From NCBI GenBank assembly GCA_963782185.1, contig CAWAJB010000003.1, positions 432,744 to 496,743 on the forward strand: DNA of 64,000 nt, in the 5' to 3' direction. This document shows positions 49,666-57,431 of the stretch, piece after piece (positions within the stretch are counted from its first letter, which is position 1; each line of letters starts with the position of its first letter). The stretch comes from RYN-230 sp963782185. Lineage in GTDB: Bacteria; Actinomycetota; Actinomycetes; Streptosporangiales; Streptosporangiaceae. Made by a program: the position numbers and the translations under genes. The notes under the pieces are model-generated. The model made no database searches. It was not told the DNA's origin and saw only the letters and a list, made by a program, of their open reading frames with translations.

Positions 49666-51402
49666 CTAGAAGACGATGATTGTGAAGCGCCGGATGGCTT
49701 TTCCCTTCGTATTGGTGGCGGTGATGGTGACTGGGTAACGGGCTCTGCTGGTGCGGGCTGGGGTGCCGGTGATGGTGGCGGTGCCGTTGTGGTGGGCGGT
49801 GAAGGCCAGTCCGGAGGGCAGGAGCCCGGTCTCGGCCAGGGCGGGAGTGGGGTATCCCGTGGCCCGGATGACCAGCCGCAGCATCGTGCCTGCCCTGGCC
49901 AGAACGGCCGGGATCTTCTGGATTTCTGGGGCCCGGGTGATGGTCAGGATGAACGTCTGGGTTGCGGTTCCGTTCGTGTTCCTGGCCGTTAGAGTCAGCG
50001 GGTAGCATCCGGCGGCTGCGCGGGTGGGGGTTCCGGAGATCGTGGCCGTGCCGTTGGCGTGATCGGTGAATCGCACGCCGGAGGGCAGCCGGCCGGCTCG
50101 GGTGATCCTGGGTGGCGGGGATCCCGTCGTGGTCACCGTGAAGGAAAACGCTGTCCCGTAGGCGGCCGTAGCAGCGGGGCGACTGGTAAATGCAGGCGCT
50201 CGGGTGACGGTGTGGGGCATGATCGCGATGGCCTGGGGAAAGCTCCCGACGGTGATCGGTGGCCCGGCGGTGTTGGTCGCGGTCGTGATCGGGGTCACCG
50301 TCCCTGACCCGAAGTTAGCGACGTAGGCGATCTTGCCATTCGGCGTGATCGCGACGGCAACGGGCTCGTGATCGGCCGGAATCGGCGCCTCGGCGGTGTT
50401 CGTCGCGGTCGTGATCGGGGTCACCGTCCCCGGGCCGAAGTTGGCGACGTAGGCGGTCTTGCCGTCTGGTGTGATCGCGATGGCATCGGGCTCGCTGCCG
50501 GTTGTGATAGGTGGGCCGGCGGTGTTGGTGGCGGTCGTGATCGGGGTCACCGTGCCCGAGCCCCAGTTGGCGACGTAGGCGGTCTTGCCGTCTGGTGTGA
50601 TCGCGATGGCCTGGGGGCCGTTCCCGGTTGTGATAGGTGGGCCGGCGGTGTTGGTGGCGGTCGTGATCGGGGTCACCGTGCCCGAGAGCACGTTGGCTAC
50701 GTAGGCGGTCTTGCCGTCTGGTGTGATCGCGATGGCATCGGGCTCGCTGCCGGTTGTGATAGGTGGGCCGGCGGTGTTGGTGGCGGTCGTGATCGGGGTC
50801 ACCGTGGCCGAGAGCACGTTGGCTACGTAGGCGGTCTTGCCGTCTGGTGTGATCGCGATGGCCTGGGGGCCGTTCCCGGTTGTGATAGGTGGGCCGGCGG
50901 TGTTGGTGGCGGTCGTGATCGGGGTCACCGTCCCTGAGCCGTCGTTGGCGGCGTAGGCGGTCTTGCCGTCTGGTGTGATCGCGATGGCATTGGGCTCGCT
51001 GCCGGTTGAGATGGGTGGGCCGGCGGTGTTGGTGGCGGTCGTGATCGGGGTCACCGTGTCCGAGCCGTAGTTGGCGGCGTAGGCGGTCTTGCCGTCTGGT
51101 GTGATCGCGATGGCAAAGGGACTGCTGCCTGTCGTGATAGGCGGCCCAGGGGTGACGGTCGTGATCGGGGTCACCGTGTCTGTGCCGGAGTTGGCGATGT
51201 AGGCGGTGACCGTGCTTCCCGGCCCAGCCAGCGAACCGGCTGATCCGGCCATCCGCGCCCCGCTGGACATCCGGACCGCGCCAGCCGCAGCGTGTGGCGC
51301 GGGCACCACCAAACCTGGCCCCAAAGCCAGCAAGATGGGCACCGTGGGCGTGACCAGCCATCGCCGCGCCACCCGGCGTGCCCTCATTCTCCCGGCTAGC
51401 AT
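49666..51402 (-). CDS. Secreted YVTN beta-propeller protein with Ig-like domains
   Basis: 578 residues from ATG 51402. Signal peptide RRVARRWLVTPTVPILLALG ending PAPHAAA, then eight propeller repeats of 42 residues built on AIAITPDGKTAYVANVLSG and TVTPITTATNTAGPPITTGS (YNCE/YVTN type), forming a closed propeller of seven to eight blades. Two putative-Ig (He-PIG/cadherin-like) domains follow: RITRAGRLPSGVRFTDHANG and PTPALAETGLLPSGLAFTAH, each ending in a G-T-A-T-I-x-G-T-P motif. The repeats are nearly identical at the DNA level. Likely an extracellular or surface binding protein; the ligand is unknown, but the neighbours suggest surface glycan. A collapsed copy is at 39215. Confidence 0.82.
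   Translation of the reverse strand: MLAGRMRARRVARRWLVTPTVPILLALGPGLVVPAPHAAAGAVRMSSGARMAGSAGSLAGPGSTVTAYIANSGTDTVTPITTVTPGPPITTGSSPFAIAITPDGKTAYAANYGSDTVTPITTATNTAGPPISTGSEPNAIAITPDGKTAYAANDGSGTVTPITTATNTAGPPITTGNGPQAIAITPDGKTAYVANVLSATVTPITTATNTAGPPITTGSEPDAIAITPDGKTAYVANVLSGTVTPITTATNTAGPPITTGNGPQAIAITPDGKTAYVANWGSGTVTPITTATNTAGPPITTGSEPDAIAITPDGKTAYVANFGPGTVTPITTATNTAEAPIPADHEPVAVAITPNGKIAYVANFGSGTVTPITTATNTAGPPITVGSFPQAIAIMPHTVTRAPAFTSRPAATAAYGTAFSFTVTTTGSPPPRITRAGRLPSGVRFTDHANGTATISGTPTRAAAGCYPLTLTARNTNGTATQTFILTITRAPEIQKIPAVLARAGTMLRLVIRATGYPTPALAETGLLPSGLAFTAHHNGTATITGTPARTSRARYPVTITATNTKGKAIRRFTIIVF
50215..51195 (-). repeat. 126-base tandem repeats encoding propeller blades
   Basis: Eight direct units of 126 bases (42 codons). 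Adjacent units share long identical stretches such as GTGATCGGGGTCACCGT and GCGATGGC, with blade pairs (GSEPDAIAI/GNGPQAIAI) alternating, which implies expansion by unequal crossing over of a two-blade unit. Confidence 0.8.
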
Positions 51403-51597
51403 GGCTTCACATCCTCTCGCTGCAGGCCAATGAGCCTATCCAAGTCGGTTACTCACAGCAACTTCCTGTTGCAGTTTGTGTTAAGCCAGGGGCCGTGCCT
51501 AACGCCGCCCAGCGGCGGCATGGCCGGGCACAGCATCCGCAAGCTGGACATCACCAGCGGTCCGCGCGCAGATCCGTGGGTTCACCCTCTCCCAGCG

Positions 51598-51797
51598 ATG
51601 GCGGTGAGCGGCGCCCGGGGCCCTTATGCCCAGCCCGCTGCCGCGAAGACGACCAGCTGGATCGGCTGCATGTACTTGCACACGTGGCAGGACCGGGGGA
51701 CGAACACCAGGAACTCGGAGGACTGGTTCGGCCTGCTCTCCCACGCAGGCGTTCAAGAGCCGGCCTACACGGCGGTGAAGAACGCGATCGGCTGGCC
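51598..51797 (+). pseudogene. Third glycosidase copy, internally deleted
   Basis: AVSGARGPYAQPAAAKTTSW then IGCMYLHTWQDRGTNTRNSE and DWFGLLSHAGVQEPAYTAVK matches copy 1 residues about 147-160 joined directly to 335-384. The whole catalytic core, including both Glu residues, is missing. The normal stop TAA is changed to TGG (GGCTGGCCAGC versus GGTTAACCAGC), but the terminator hairpin is kept. Confidence 0.75.
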
Positions 51798-51817
51798 AGC
51801 GGATCGTACGACTGGCG

Positions 51818-51853
51818 CTGCTCCGCCTCCGCGCACTGCGGGAGGCGGAGCAG
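51818..51853 (+). terminator. Terminator left from glycosidase copy 3
   Basis: CTGCTCCGCCTCC (51818-51830) and GGAGGCGGAGCAG (51841-51853): a perfect 13-base stem with a 10-base loop at the position equivalent to the terminator of copy 1. Confidence 0.7.
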
Positions 51854-52017
51854 GCCGCTGCGGGTCGGCACTGGCGCGACCGTCTCGGCTGGGGTGACGA
51901 TCGGCGAGGGCGCAGTGATCGCGGGCGGGCAGCTTCGTAACCTCCGCGGTACCCCGTCAGATCCTGGCCGCGGGCAACCCGGCGCGCACCGTCCGGGAAG
52001 AGGTGTCCTGGCGGTAG
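51853..52017 (+). pseudogene. Hexapeptide acyltransferase C-terminal fragment, frameshifted
   Basis: LRVGTGATVSAGVTIGEGAV then, after a one-base correction near 51930, SFVTSAVPRQILAAGNPART and VREEVSWR, stop. This is the end of a left-handed beta-helix O- or N-acetyltransferase of the type that decorates surface glycans (P-x-x-I-x-A-G-N-P-A-R). Only the last 55 or so residues remain. Confidence 0.65.
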
Positions 52018-52025
52018 TAGCCGGA

Positions 52026-52622
52026 TCAGCGGGCTGCTCGGGGGCGGGCTGGCCACAGGTAGCGGACTACCGCCACGGAGGCCGCGGCGAGCAGCAGGGC
52101 CATCACCCGCAGCGTGCCTTCGGCAGGCCAGGGCAGCAGATGCGTGGCCTGCAGTCGCAGGGTCGCGGGATGGGTCACCGCATTTACCGACAAGTAGGCG
52201 ACCAGCCCGGAGCACAGCAGCGCCGAGGTCTCCGATGCGCTGAGCAGAAGCAGTGGGCATCGTCTGCCGAGCTTCGGCGCCCCCCTCTCCGCGGTGCCGG
52301 GCGAGTGGGAGGCCGGCCGCTGGCTGCCGGGCTGGCACTCAGCTGCCGCGCGGCGGCGCCAGCGCAGGTATTCACTGCCGGCCAGGCCGAGCGCGGCCAG
52401 TACGAACGCAGCGATCCCCGTGGTGTCATACCGCAGGTGCGGAATCTTGCTCCAGTACGGGCTGCTCAGGCGGTCTGGCTGGAAACTGGCCAGCAGGCAG
52501 ACGCTGGCCCAGCACAGTGCCGTGGCGTAGCCGACGCCGGCCATCGCCGCCTCGAGCGCGAGCCAGCGTTTCGGCCAGCCCTGGACTACCTGGCTTTCAC
52601 CGATAGATTTCGGCCCCGCCAT
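52026..52622 (-). CDS. Polytopic membrane protein, last gene of the glycan operon
   Basis: 198 residues from ATG 52622, overlapping the 3' end of the preceding gene by 26 bases. Four predicted TM helices: LEAAMAGVGYATALCWASVC, DTTGIAAFVLAALGLAGSEY, LSASETSALLCSGLVAYLSV and GTLRVMALLLAAASVAVVRY. No family recognised. The tight overlap makes co-translation with the 798-residue membrane protein likely, so they may form a complex. Confidence 0.65.
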   Translation of the reverse strand: MAGPKSIGESQVVQGWPKRWLALEAAMAGVGYATALCWASVCLLASFQPDRLSSPYWSKIPHLRYDTTGIAAFVLAALGLAGSEYLRWRRRAAAECQPGSQRPASHSPGTAERGAPKLGRRCPLLLLSASETSALLCSGLVAYLSVNAVTHPATLRLQATHLLPWPAEGTLRVMALLLAAASVAVVRYLWPARPRAAR

Positions 52623-54993
52623 CGTTGTAGACGAGGTTCTTGCTGGCCTGGAGGATCCCAACGGGATAGGCATAGGCAACCTGGTTACCCTCGTAGAACA
52701 TGCTGGCCTGGTCCCCGTGCACTATCGAGTAGCTGAGGATGGTCCAGCTTGACCGGCGGATCAGCGTCGGGTAGATGTCGGTGATAACTTGTCGGCCGGA
52801 TACCCGCCCTGGGGAGGTGAAGGCGAACCGCCCAGCAACGTTATCTGCCTGTACCCCGGCCGGGAGCACACCCGGCTGGCGGGACAGCCAATTCACCGCA
52901 GCCACTTCCTGCGGGTGCACGTAGTACCTGTTGTAGTCTTCCCCGCTGTTGTCCAAGCTTAGCTGAGCTGGATAGCCGCCCAGTATCTGGGGCACAAAAC
53001 CGATAGTCGAGGCGAACAGTGTCAGGCCCACCGCGGCAGCAGCCTGAATGGCCCGGTTCTCTCCCAGCGGCCGGAAGACCAGGCAGGAACCGGCCACCAG
53101 CACCGGACTGATCACGAGCAGGGCCTCCTGGAAGGCCCGGAGCACGCCGTAGTCCGCGGACAAATCGGGCAGAACCGTGATCAGGGCAACCATCACAATG
53201 CTGCCGAGGCACAGACAGAGGTATTCGCGGCCCGGCCGCCGCCGGCCTCGCTTGGCGAACAGGAGCGCGGCCAGGCCGATGAGGACGAACAACTGCTCAC
53301 CTCCGGCCGCTGCCTGCCGGATCGCCGCGTTCAGCCCGGCCACGGGGATGCCGGCCGCCGCCAGCAGACGGCCAGCGGCGGTGAGTGGCATCGCCTGCGA
53401 GGCACTTACGGCCGGCGTGCGGTACCGGTCCACCAGCGCGGTCGGCAGGTAGGCGAGGCCGGCACGTTGCCGCATCGTCTGACGGCGGTAGCCGTTCAGC
53501 AGGGACTGCGCGCTGGGCCCACTCCCGGGCAGCAGGCCATAGGCCACGTCACCGGACCGGGTCCCTGCTGTCCTGCCCGTCAGGCTGGAAGCGACCGCCC
53601 TGGCGGCATCCGTGGCTCCGCCCGTAGTCCCGGTGGCGCCGCCGCCCCAGCTGATAACGATAACGACCGCGGCCAGGATCACGCCGATGCTCAGCGTCCC
53701 GGTGACGGCGGCCAAGGACTCCCTTGCCGGTTCAACGTCCCTGGTTGGCTCGGCGCCTGCCGTCCTACGCCAGCGCCACGGTATCCAGCGGCTGACGTTC
53801 CCGGCCAGCCAGGCCACCGTAATGGTGCCGAGGAACACGTACATCGTCGAGTAATGCGAGAGTTCTATGCCAAGGCACGCGGCGATCAGCATGAAACGGC
53901 GGCGGCGCACACCCCACTGGCGATGACTCATCGCCAGGATCCCTGCACAAGCGAACAGGAAGGCTATTTCCTGCCGGTTCAGGAACGGCATGTCGGTGAA
54001 GAAGGTAGGGAAGCCGACAAAGTAGACGACTGCCATGATGCTAACCCATTTGGGGTAGTACCGGCGGGCTATCGTGTATACGAGCACCGGGCATACGGCG
54101 AACATCAGCTGGAAGAAGACCTTGTACACGTACGGATGGAAGACATGCGTGACCTGGGCCAGCTCGGTCGGCAGGATCGTGATGCTCAGGCAGGCGTTGT
54201 ACGCGCTGGTGAGGCTGCCGATATTCCAGTGCGCGTGAGAGTAGGTCAGCTGGAAGACGAGATATTCGGTCTGGATGTCGTGGCCGGTCACATACCAGCC
54301 ACGCAGCGAGGTCATCAGTAGCAGCGCGAGCGAGAGAAAATAGATCGCGACGCAGATCGTCTCGTCCCGCAGCTGGTGCCGCCAGCGCAGCAGCAGGAAC
54401 GCCAGCACCAGGATGCCGCCCAGCGCGATCAGGCTGACCTGGCCGCCCGCCCCGTTGTTCAGCCGGTTTGCGCCGAGTACAGCGAGCGCGACGCAGGCAC
54501 CCGCCCCGGCAATAAGGCGGCCGCCTACTGGCCCGATGCGCGCCAGGCACTGCCGCCAGATGGGCCTGGCCGGGTGGCGTCGCCGCAAGAGATACAGCGC
54601 CACAGTGATCGCGTCGGCCAGCGCGGCGACCGGGATAGGGGCGAGCGGGCGGCCTACCCCGAGCGGGGGCAGCACGGTGTTGAGGCCGAGGCCGCCGAGC
54701 AGCGCCAGGAGCAGCACCCCGCCGAGGCTGTAGCCCAGCCGCTCGGCCCAGCCGGAGCCACCCCATACCGACGTCGTGCACAGCAGGTAGACAGGGTGTA
54801 CGAGGAGGAACCAGAAGCCGAGAGCGGGGCCTATGACCGGCACCGGGTAGCGGATGACCGCCAGCACGTTCGCGGTGATAACCAAGGCCGCAGTCACCCA
54901 GGCCGCCCAGTCGCGATGCCAGGCCGCAGGAAGCCCGCCCGGCTGGACCAGATCGCCCGGGCTGCGGTCCGCGTGGCGGGCCGGGCTGATCAC
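52597..54993 (-). CDS. Large polytopic membrane protein (DUF2206/GT-C-like)
   Basis: 798 residues, GTG 54993 overlapping the stop of the upstream small gene (GTGA). About 14 TM helices in the first 600 residues and a C-terminal extracytoplasmic part containing SLDNSGEDYNRYYVHPQEVA, NWLSRQPGVLPAGVQADNVA and ending in YNDGGAEIYR. An extracytoplasmic loop after the middle helices has SLRGWYVTGHDIQTEYLVFQ, an acidic H-D-x-Q-x-E pattern like the first-loop metal site of GT-C glycosyltransferases, and FPTFFTDMPFLNRQEIAFLF. DUF2206-type proteins in glycan clusters have this layout. Probably a lipid-sugar-using transferase or polymerase; the specific activity is inferred only. Confidence 0.7.
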   Translation of the reverse strand: MISPARHADRSPGDLVQPGGLPAAWHRDWAAWVTAALVITANVLAVIRYPVPVIGPALGFWFLLVHPVYLLCTTSVWGGSGWAERLGYSLGGVLLLALLGGLGLNTVLPPLGVGRPLAPIPVAALADAITVALYLLRRRHPARPIWRQCLARIGPVGGRLIAGAGACVALAVLGANRLNNGAGGQVSLIALGGILVLAFLLLRWRHQLRDETICVAIYFLSLALLLMTSLRGWYVTGHDIQTEYLVFQLTYSHAHWNIGSLTSAYNACLSITILPTELAQVTHVFHPYVYKVFFQLMFAVCPVLVYTIARRYYPKWVSIMAVVYFVGFPTFFTDMPFLNRQEIAFLFACAGILAMSHRQWGVRRRRFMLIAACLGIELSHYSTMYVFLGTITVAWLAGNVSRWIPWRWRRTAGAEPTRDVEPARESLAAVTGTLSIGVILAAVVIVISWGGGATGTTGGATDAARAVASSLTGRTAGTRSGDVAYGLLPGSGPSAQSLLNGYRRQTMRQRAGLAYLPTALVDRYRTPAVSASQAMPLTAAGRLLAAAGIPVAGLNAAIRQAAAGGEQLFVLIGLAALLFAKRGRRRPGREYLCLCLGSIVMVALITVLPDLSADYGVLRAFQEALLVISPVLVAGSCLVFRPLGENRAIQAAAAVGLTLFASTIGFVPQILGGYPAQLSLDNSGEDYNRYYVHPQEVAAVNWLSRQPGVLPAGVQADNVAGRFAFTSPGRVSGRQVITDIYPTLIRRSSWTILSYSIVHGDQASMFYEGNQVAYAYPVGILQASKNLVYNDGGAEIYR

Positions 54994-55289
54994 TGCTCAG
55001 CGCTCCGTCCGGCGGCGCCGCTACCGGTTCGTTCGTGCAGCCGGGCCCACTCTCCGTGCGCCTCGATCGCCCAGCTGTGCCCCCGCAGGTGGTAGATGCC
55101 ACAGGCCGCCCTGGCTCCCTGGAACAGCTGCCTGGCTAGCACATCCCGGCTGTCCCGGAGCACCGGCGAGGCAACGCTGAGGCAGCGGGCCGAGTGTGTT
55201 GTAAACACCATCTGCGGGCGCGGATGGGTCAGAGTGTGGCGGCCGATCTCGTTCCAGCTCGTCGTCGCCAGGGCCGGGGCAGCGGGCAC
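54990..55289 (-). CDS. Small soluble protein in the glycan operon
   Basis: 99 residues. GTG 55289 has GTGAGGAGAAT upstream and lies 11 bases after the stop of the GT4-fusion gene; its own stop overlaps the next start. Sequence includes ATTSWNEIGRHTLTHPRPQM, VFTTHSARCLSVASPVLRDS and GIYHLRGHSWAIEAHGEWAR, with several His and Trp. No family recognised. Coding is supported by the operon geometry on both sides. Confidence 0.6.
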   Translation of the reverse strand: MPAAPALATTSWNEIGRHTLTHPRPQMVFTTHSARCLSVASPVLRDSRDVLARQLFQGARAACGIYHLRGHSWAIEAHGEWARLHERTGSGAAGRSAEQ

Positions 55290-55299
55290 GCTATTCTCC

Positions 55300-57027
55300 T
55301 CACGCAGCCGGGATGAGCACGAAGTCGATGGTCTCCGGATGCCCGGGCAGCGAGACCTGGATGCGGCAAGGCGCACTGCCGCAGTGCGGGCGCACGATCG
55401 CGGAGACTGACCAGCTGGATCCGGCGGGTACCAACTTCGCCGATTCGGCCAGCAGGCCGGCCCGGCCGCCGCCGCTGCCCGCCGGGTGCTTACTGATCAC
55501 ATACCGGTACTGCAGGGTCTTCCCCTCTCGGTTGCTCACGGTGAAGCCGACATGGACCGGCTGGCCAGCGGTAACCCGAGCCGGAAGAACCGTGGCACGG
55601 TCGAAGAAGAGCACGGTGTAATGGGTCGGCTGACGTAGCAGCGACAGCGCCCACTGGTGTCGGCCTGCCGGGACCAGCAGACTGATTGCCGCGGCCAGCC
55701 CAGCCGCTCCGGCCAGTACCCGCCAGTACCATCCAACCGGGCCCGGCCGGGCCGACGGGCCGCCTGCGCGCCGCCTGCCCGGCCGGGCCCGGCAGGCGGC
55801 GGTGTATTCCGCCGCGATGTCTGCGGCATTGCGCTGCCAGTCCAGTCGCTCCTCCGCCAGCCGCCTGGAGTACACCTGCATCCGCTGCCGGCGCTCCGGG
55901 TTACCGAGGATGTCGAGGAACTCGGCGCGCAGCTTCGCTGGCTCCGGCTCGACCAGGGCGATTCCGGACGGGTCGAGGTCATAACTCGTGTATCCAGCGT
56001 CGGCGGTAGCCACCACCGGCAGCCCGCAGGCCATGGCCTCCTGCATCACCAACGTGAGGATCTCCCCGGTGGCGGGGAAGGCGAAGATGTCGCTGGCCTG
56101 GTACAGGTCGCGCAGGTCGTCGCGGTCCACCGGGCCGAGGAAGGTCACGTGCGGGGGGACGTGACTCGGGATGCGGCCCGGCCCAGCGAGCACGACCTGG
56201 TATTCCGGGCCGCTTGCGGCCAGCAGCTTGCCGCATCCCTTCTTGGGTACCAGGCGGCCCGCGTAGAAGACGACCGGGATCCCGGCCGGCAGGCCGTGCC
56301 GTTTCCGCGTCGCCTGCGCTGATTCCGCGTCCCCCGGGTGGAACTCGCGGGTATCGATGCCGTTGTATTTCAGCCGGATCTTGGCCCCGGGCACGTGCCG
56401 CTCGAGCAGAAAATCTTGCACAATCGGGGTGAAAGCCGTCACCGCTGACGCCCAACGCCAGACGAGACGGCCGATGGTGGTATAGACGGCGCGCTGGGCA
56501 AGCCGCACCATGAGCATGTCGTGGTCAACAATGCCGACACTCTGGGTGGCGAACAACGGCTTACGCAGCAAGCGGGCCAGGCAGGAGGCCAATACCGACG
56601 AGGGGTGATACACGTCATACACGTGGATCACGTCGGCGTCGCGGCTCAGCCGGATCTGCTGCCGCAGCAACCGCAAGGGTCGGTATACAGGAACGGCGAT
56701 GCCCCAGCGGTGCTCAAAGCCGTTCCAGGCAGGTACCCGGATCATCCGGTAGCCGCCCTGGTCGGCATATGGCGGCGGCTGCGTCCGCCTATCCGGGCTG
56801 CTCCCCCCGGCCGCACACTGGCTGGTCAGCACGGTGACTTGATGACCAAGTGCAGCCAGGGAAGTGGCCTGCTGGGCGACGACGACCTCCACGCCACCTA
56901 GATGCGGCGGCGCATAGGCAGAAACGATCAGAATGCGCAGAGACGCAGCACCGCTTGCTGTGAAATCCCCCATGCCTGCCCGGTTCATGTCCATATGGCG
57001 GGGATTACTGAAAATGGCCACAGCCAC
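55300..57027 (-). CDS. GT4 glycosyltransferase fused to a membrane-anchored DUF1616-like domain
   Basis: Up to 575 residues; starts at 57027 (GTG), 56994, 56988 or 56973 (ATG) are all possible and the GT4 domain begins at about residue 29 of the longest form. GT4: LRILIVSAYAPPHLGGVEVV, YDVYHPSSVLASCLARLLRK, LKYNGIDTREFHPGD, VVFYAGRLVPKKGCGKLLAA and PATGEILTLVMQEAMACGLP. After about residue 430 there is a TM helix (YWRVLAGAAGLAAAISLLVP) and an outside domain with FFDRATVLPARVTAGQPVHV, GFTVSNREGKTLQYRYVI and CGSAPCRIQVSLPGHPETID. The latter resembles the Ig-like half of DUF1616 proteins. The fusion links cytoplasmic sugar transfer to an extracytoplasmic domain. First gene of a four-gene operon. 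Confidence 0.8.
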   Translation of the reverse strand: MAVAIFSNPRHMDMNRAGMGDFTASGAASLRILIVSAYAPPHLGGVEVVVAQQATSLAALGHQVTVLTSQCAAGGSSPDRRTQPPPYADQGGYRMIRVPAWNGFEHRWGIAVPVYRPLRLLRQQIRLSRDADVIHVYDVYHPSSVLASCLARLLRKPLFATQSVGIVDHDMLMVRLAQRAVYTTIGRLVWRWASAVTAFTPIVQDFLLERHVPGAKIRLKYNGIDTREFHPGDAESAQATRKRHGLPAGIPVVFYAGRLVPKKGCGKLLAASGPEYQVVLAGPGRIPSHVPPHVTFLGPVDRDDLRDLYQASDIFAFPATGEILTLVMQEAMACGLPVVATADAGYTSYDLDPSGIALVEPEPAKLRAEFLDILGNPERRQRMQVYSRRLAEERLDWQRNAADIAAEYTAACRARPGRRRAGGPSARPGPVGWYWRVLAGAAGLAAAISLLVPAGRHQWALSLLRQPTHYTVLFFDRATVLPARVTAGQPVHVGFTVSNREGKTLQYRYVISKHPAGSGGGRAGLLAESAKLVPAGSSWSVSAIVRPHCGSAPCRIQVSLPGHPETIDFVLIPAA

Positions 57028-57164
57028 GCCGGTATCCCCGCATTCACCGGATCGCAGCTCCCGGCTACTTTACCCAAAAGTCGATGTGAAACCATTCTTC
57101 CGGCGATCATTTCGGCATTGACCCCCTGGCAGTGTCCTCAAATTGTCCGGTAATGGTGTAGCTT

Positions 57165-57350
57165 TGCCGTTTGTGCAATAGTGCGCGGCAGGACACGACG
57201 CACCATAGTCCCCATGAGGCCACCGATTGGCCACGCGGCAGCAACGGCGTGCCAGTATCCAGGCGGGCCCGCAGACAGCGTATCGGCGACCTGATCGTCC
57301 TCAGGCTGGCAATCGTCACCAGGAAGCCCAGACGTCCTTTAGATCCCGTT
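57165..57350 (-). pseudogene. Decayed C-terminal fragment of a second flippase gene
   Basis: On the minus strand AVAAAWPIGGLMGTMV corresponds to LTAAWPIGGLVSAIVT near the end of the flippase at 47517, and SKGRLGFLVTIASL to its LSGRLRVLVWSCGA stretch in another frame. The DNA shares CCGATTGGCCAYGCGGC and further patches with 47710-47830. Too frameshifted to be expressed. Confidence 0.5.
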
Positions 57351-57431
57351 GGCCAGGAGGTCACTGCAGCCGCTCAGCGTGAGCGGCATGATCCGGCGAG
57401 GTCGGCCGGTGGCAGACGGCCGGTGCCGCGG

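Noticed and set aside
50215..51195. Regular 126-base repeats as a CRISPR or satellite
   Set aside because: Repeats are continuous coding units of a YVTN propeller with a signal peptide and downstream domains.
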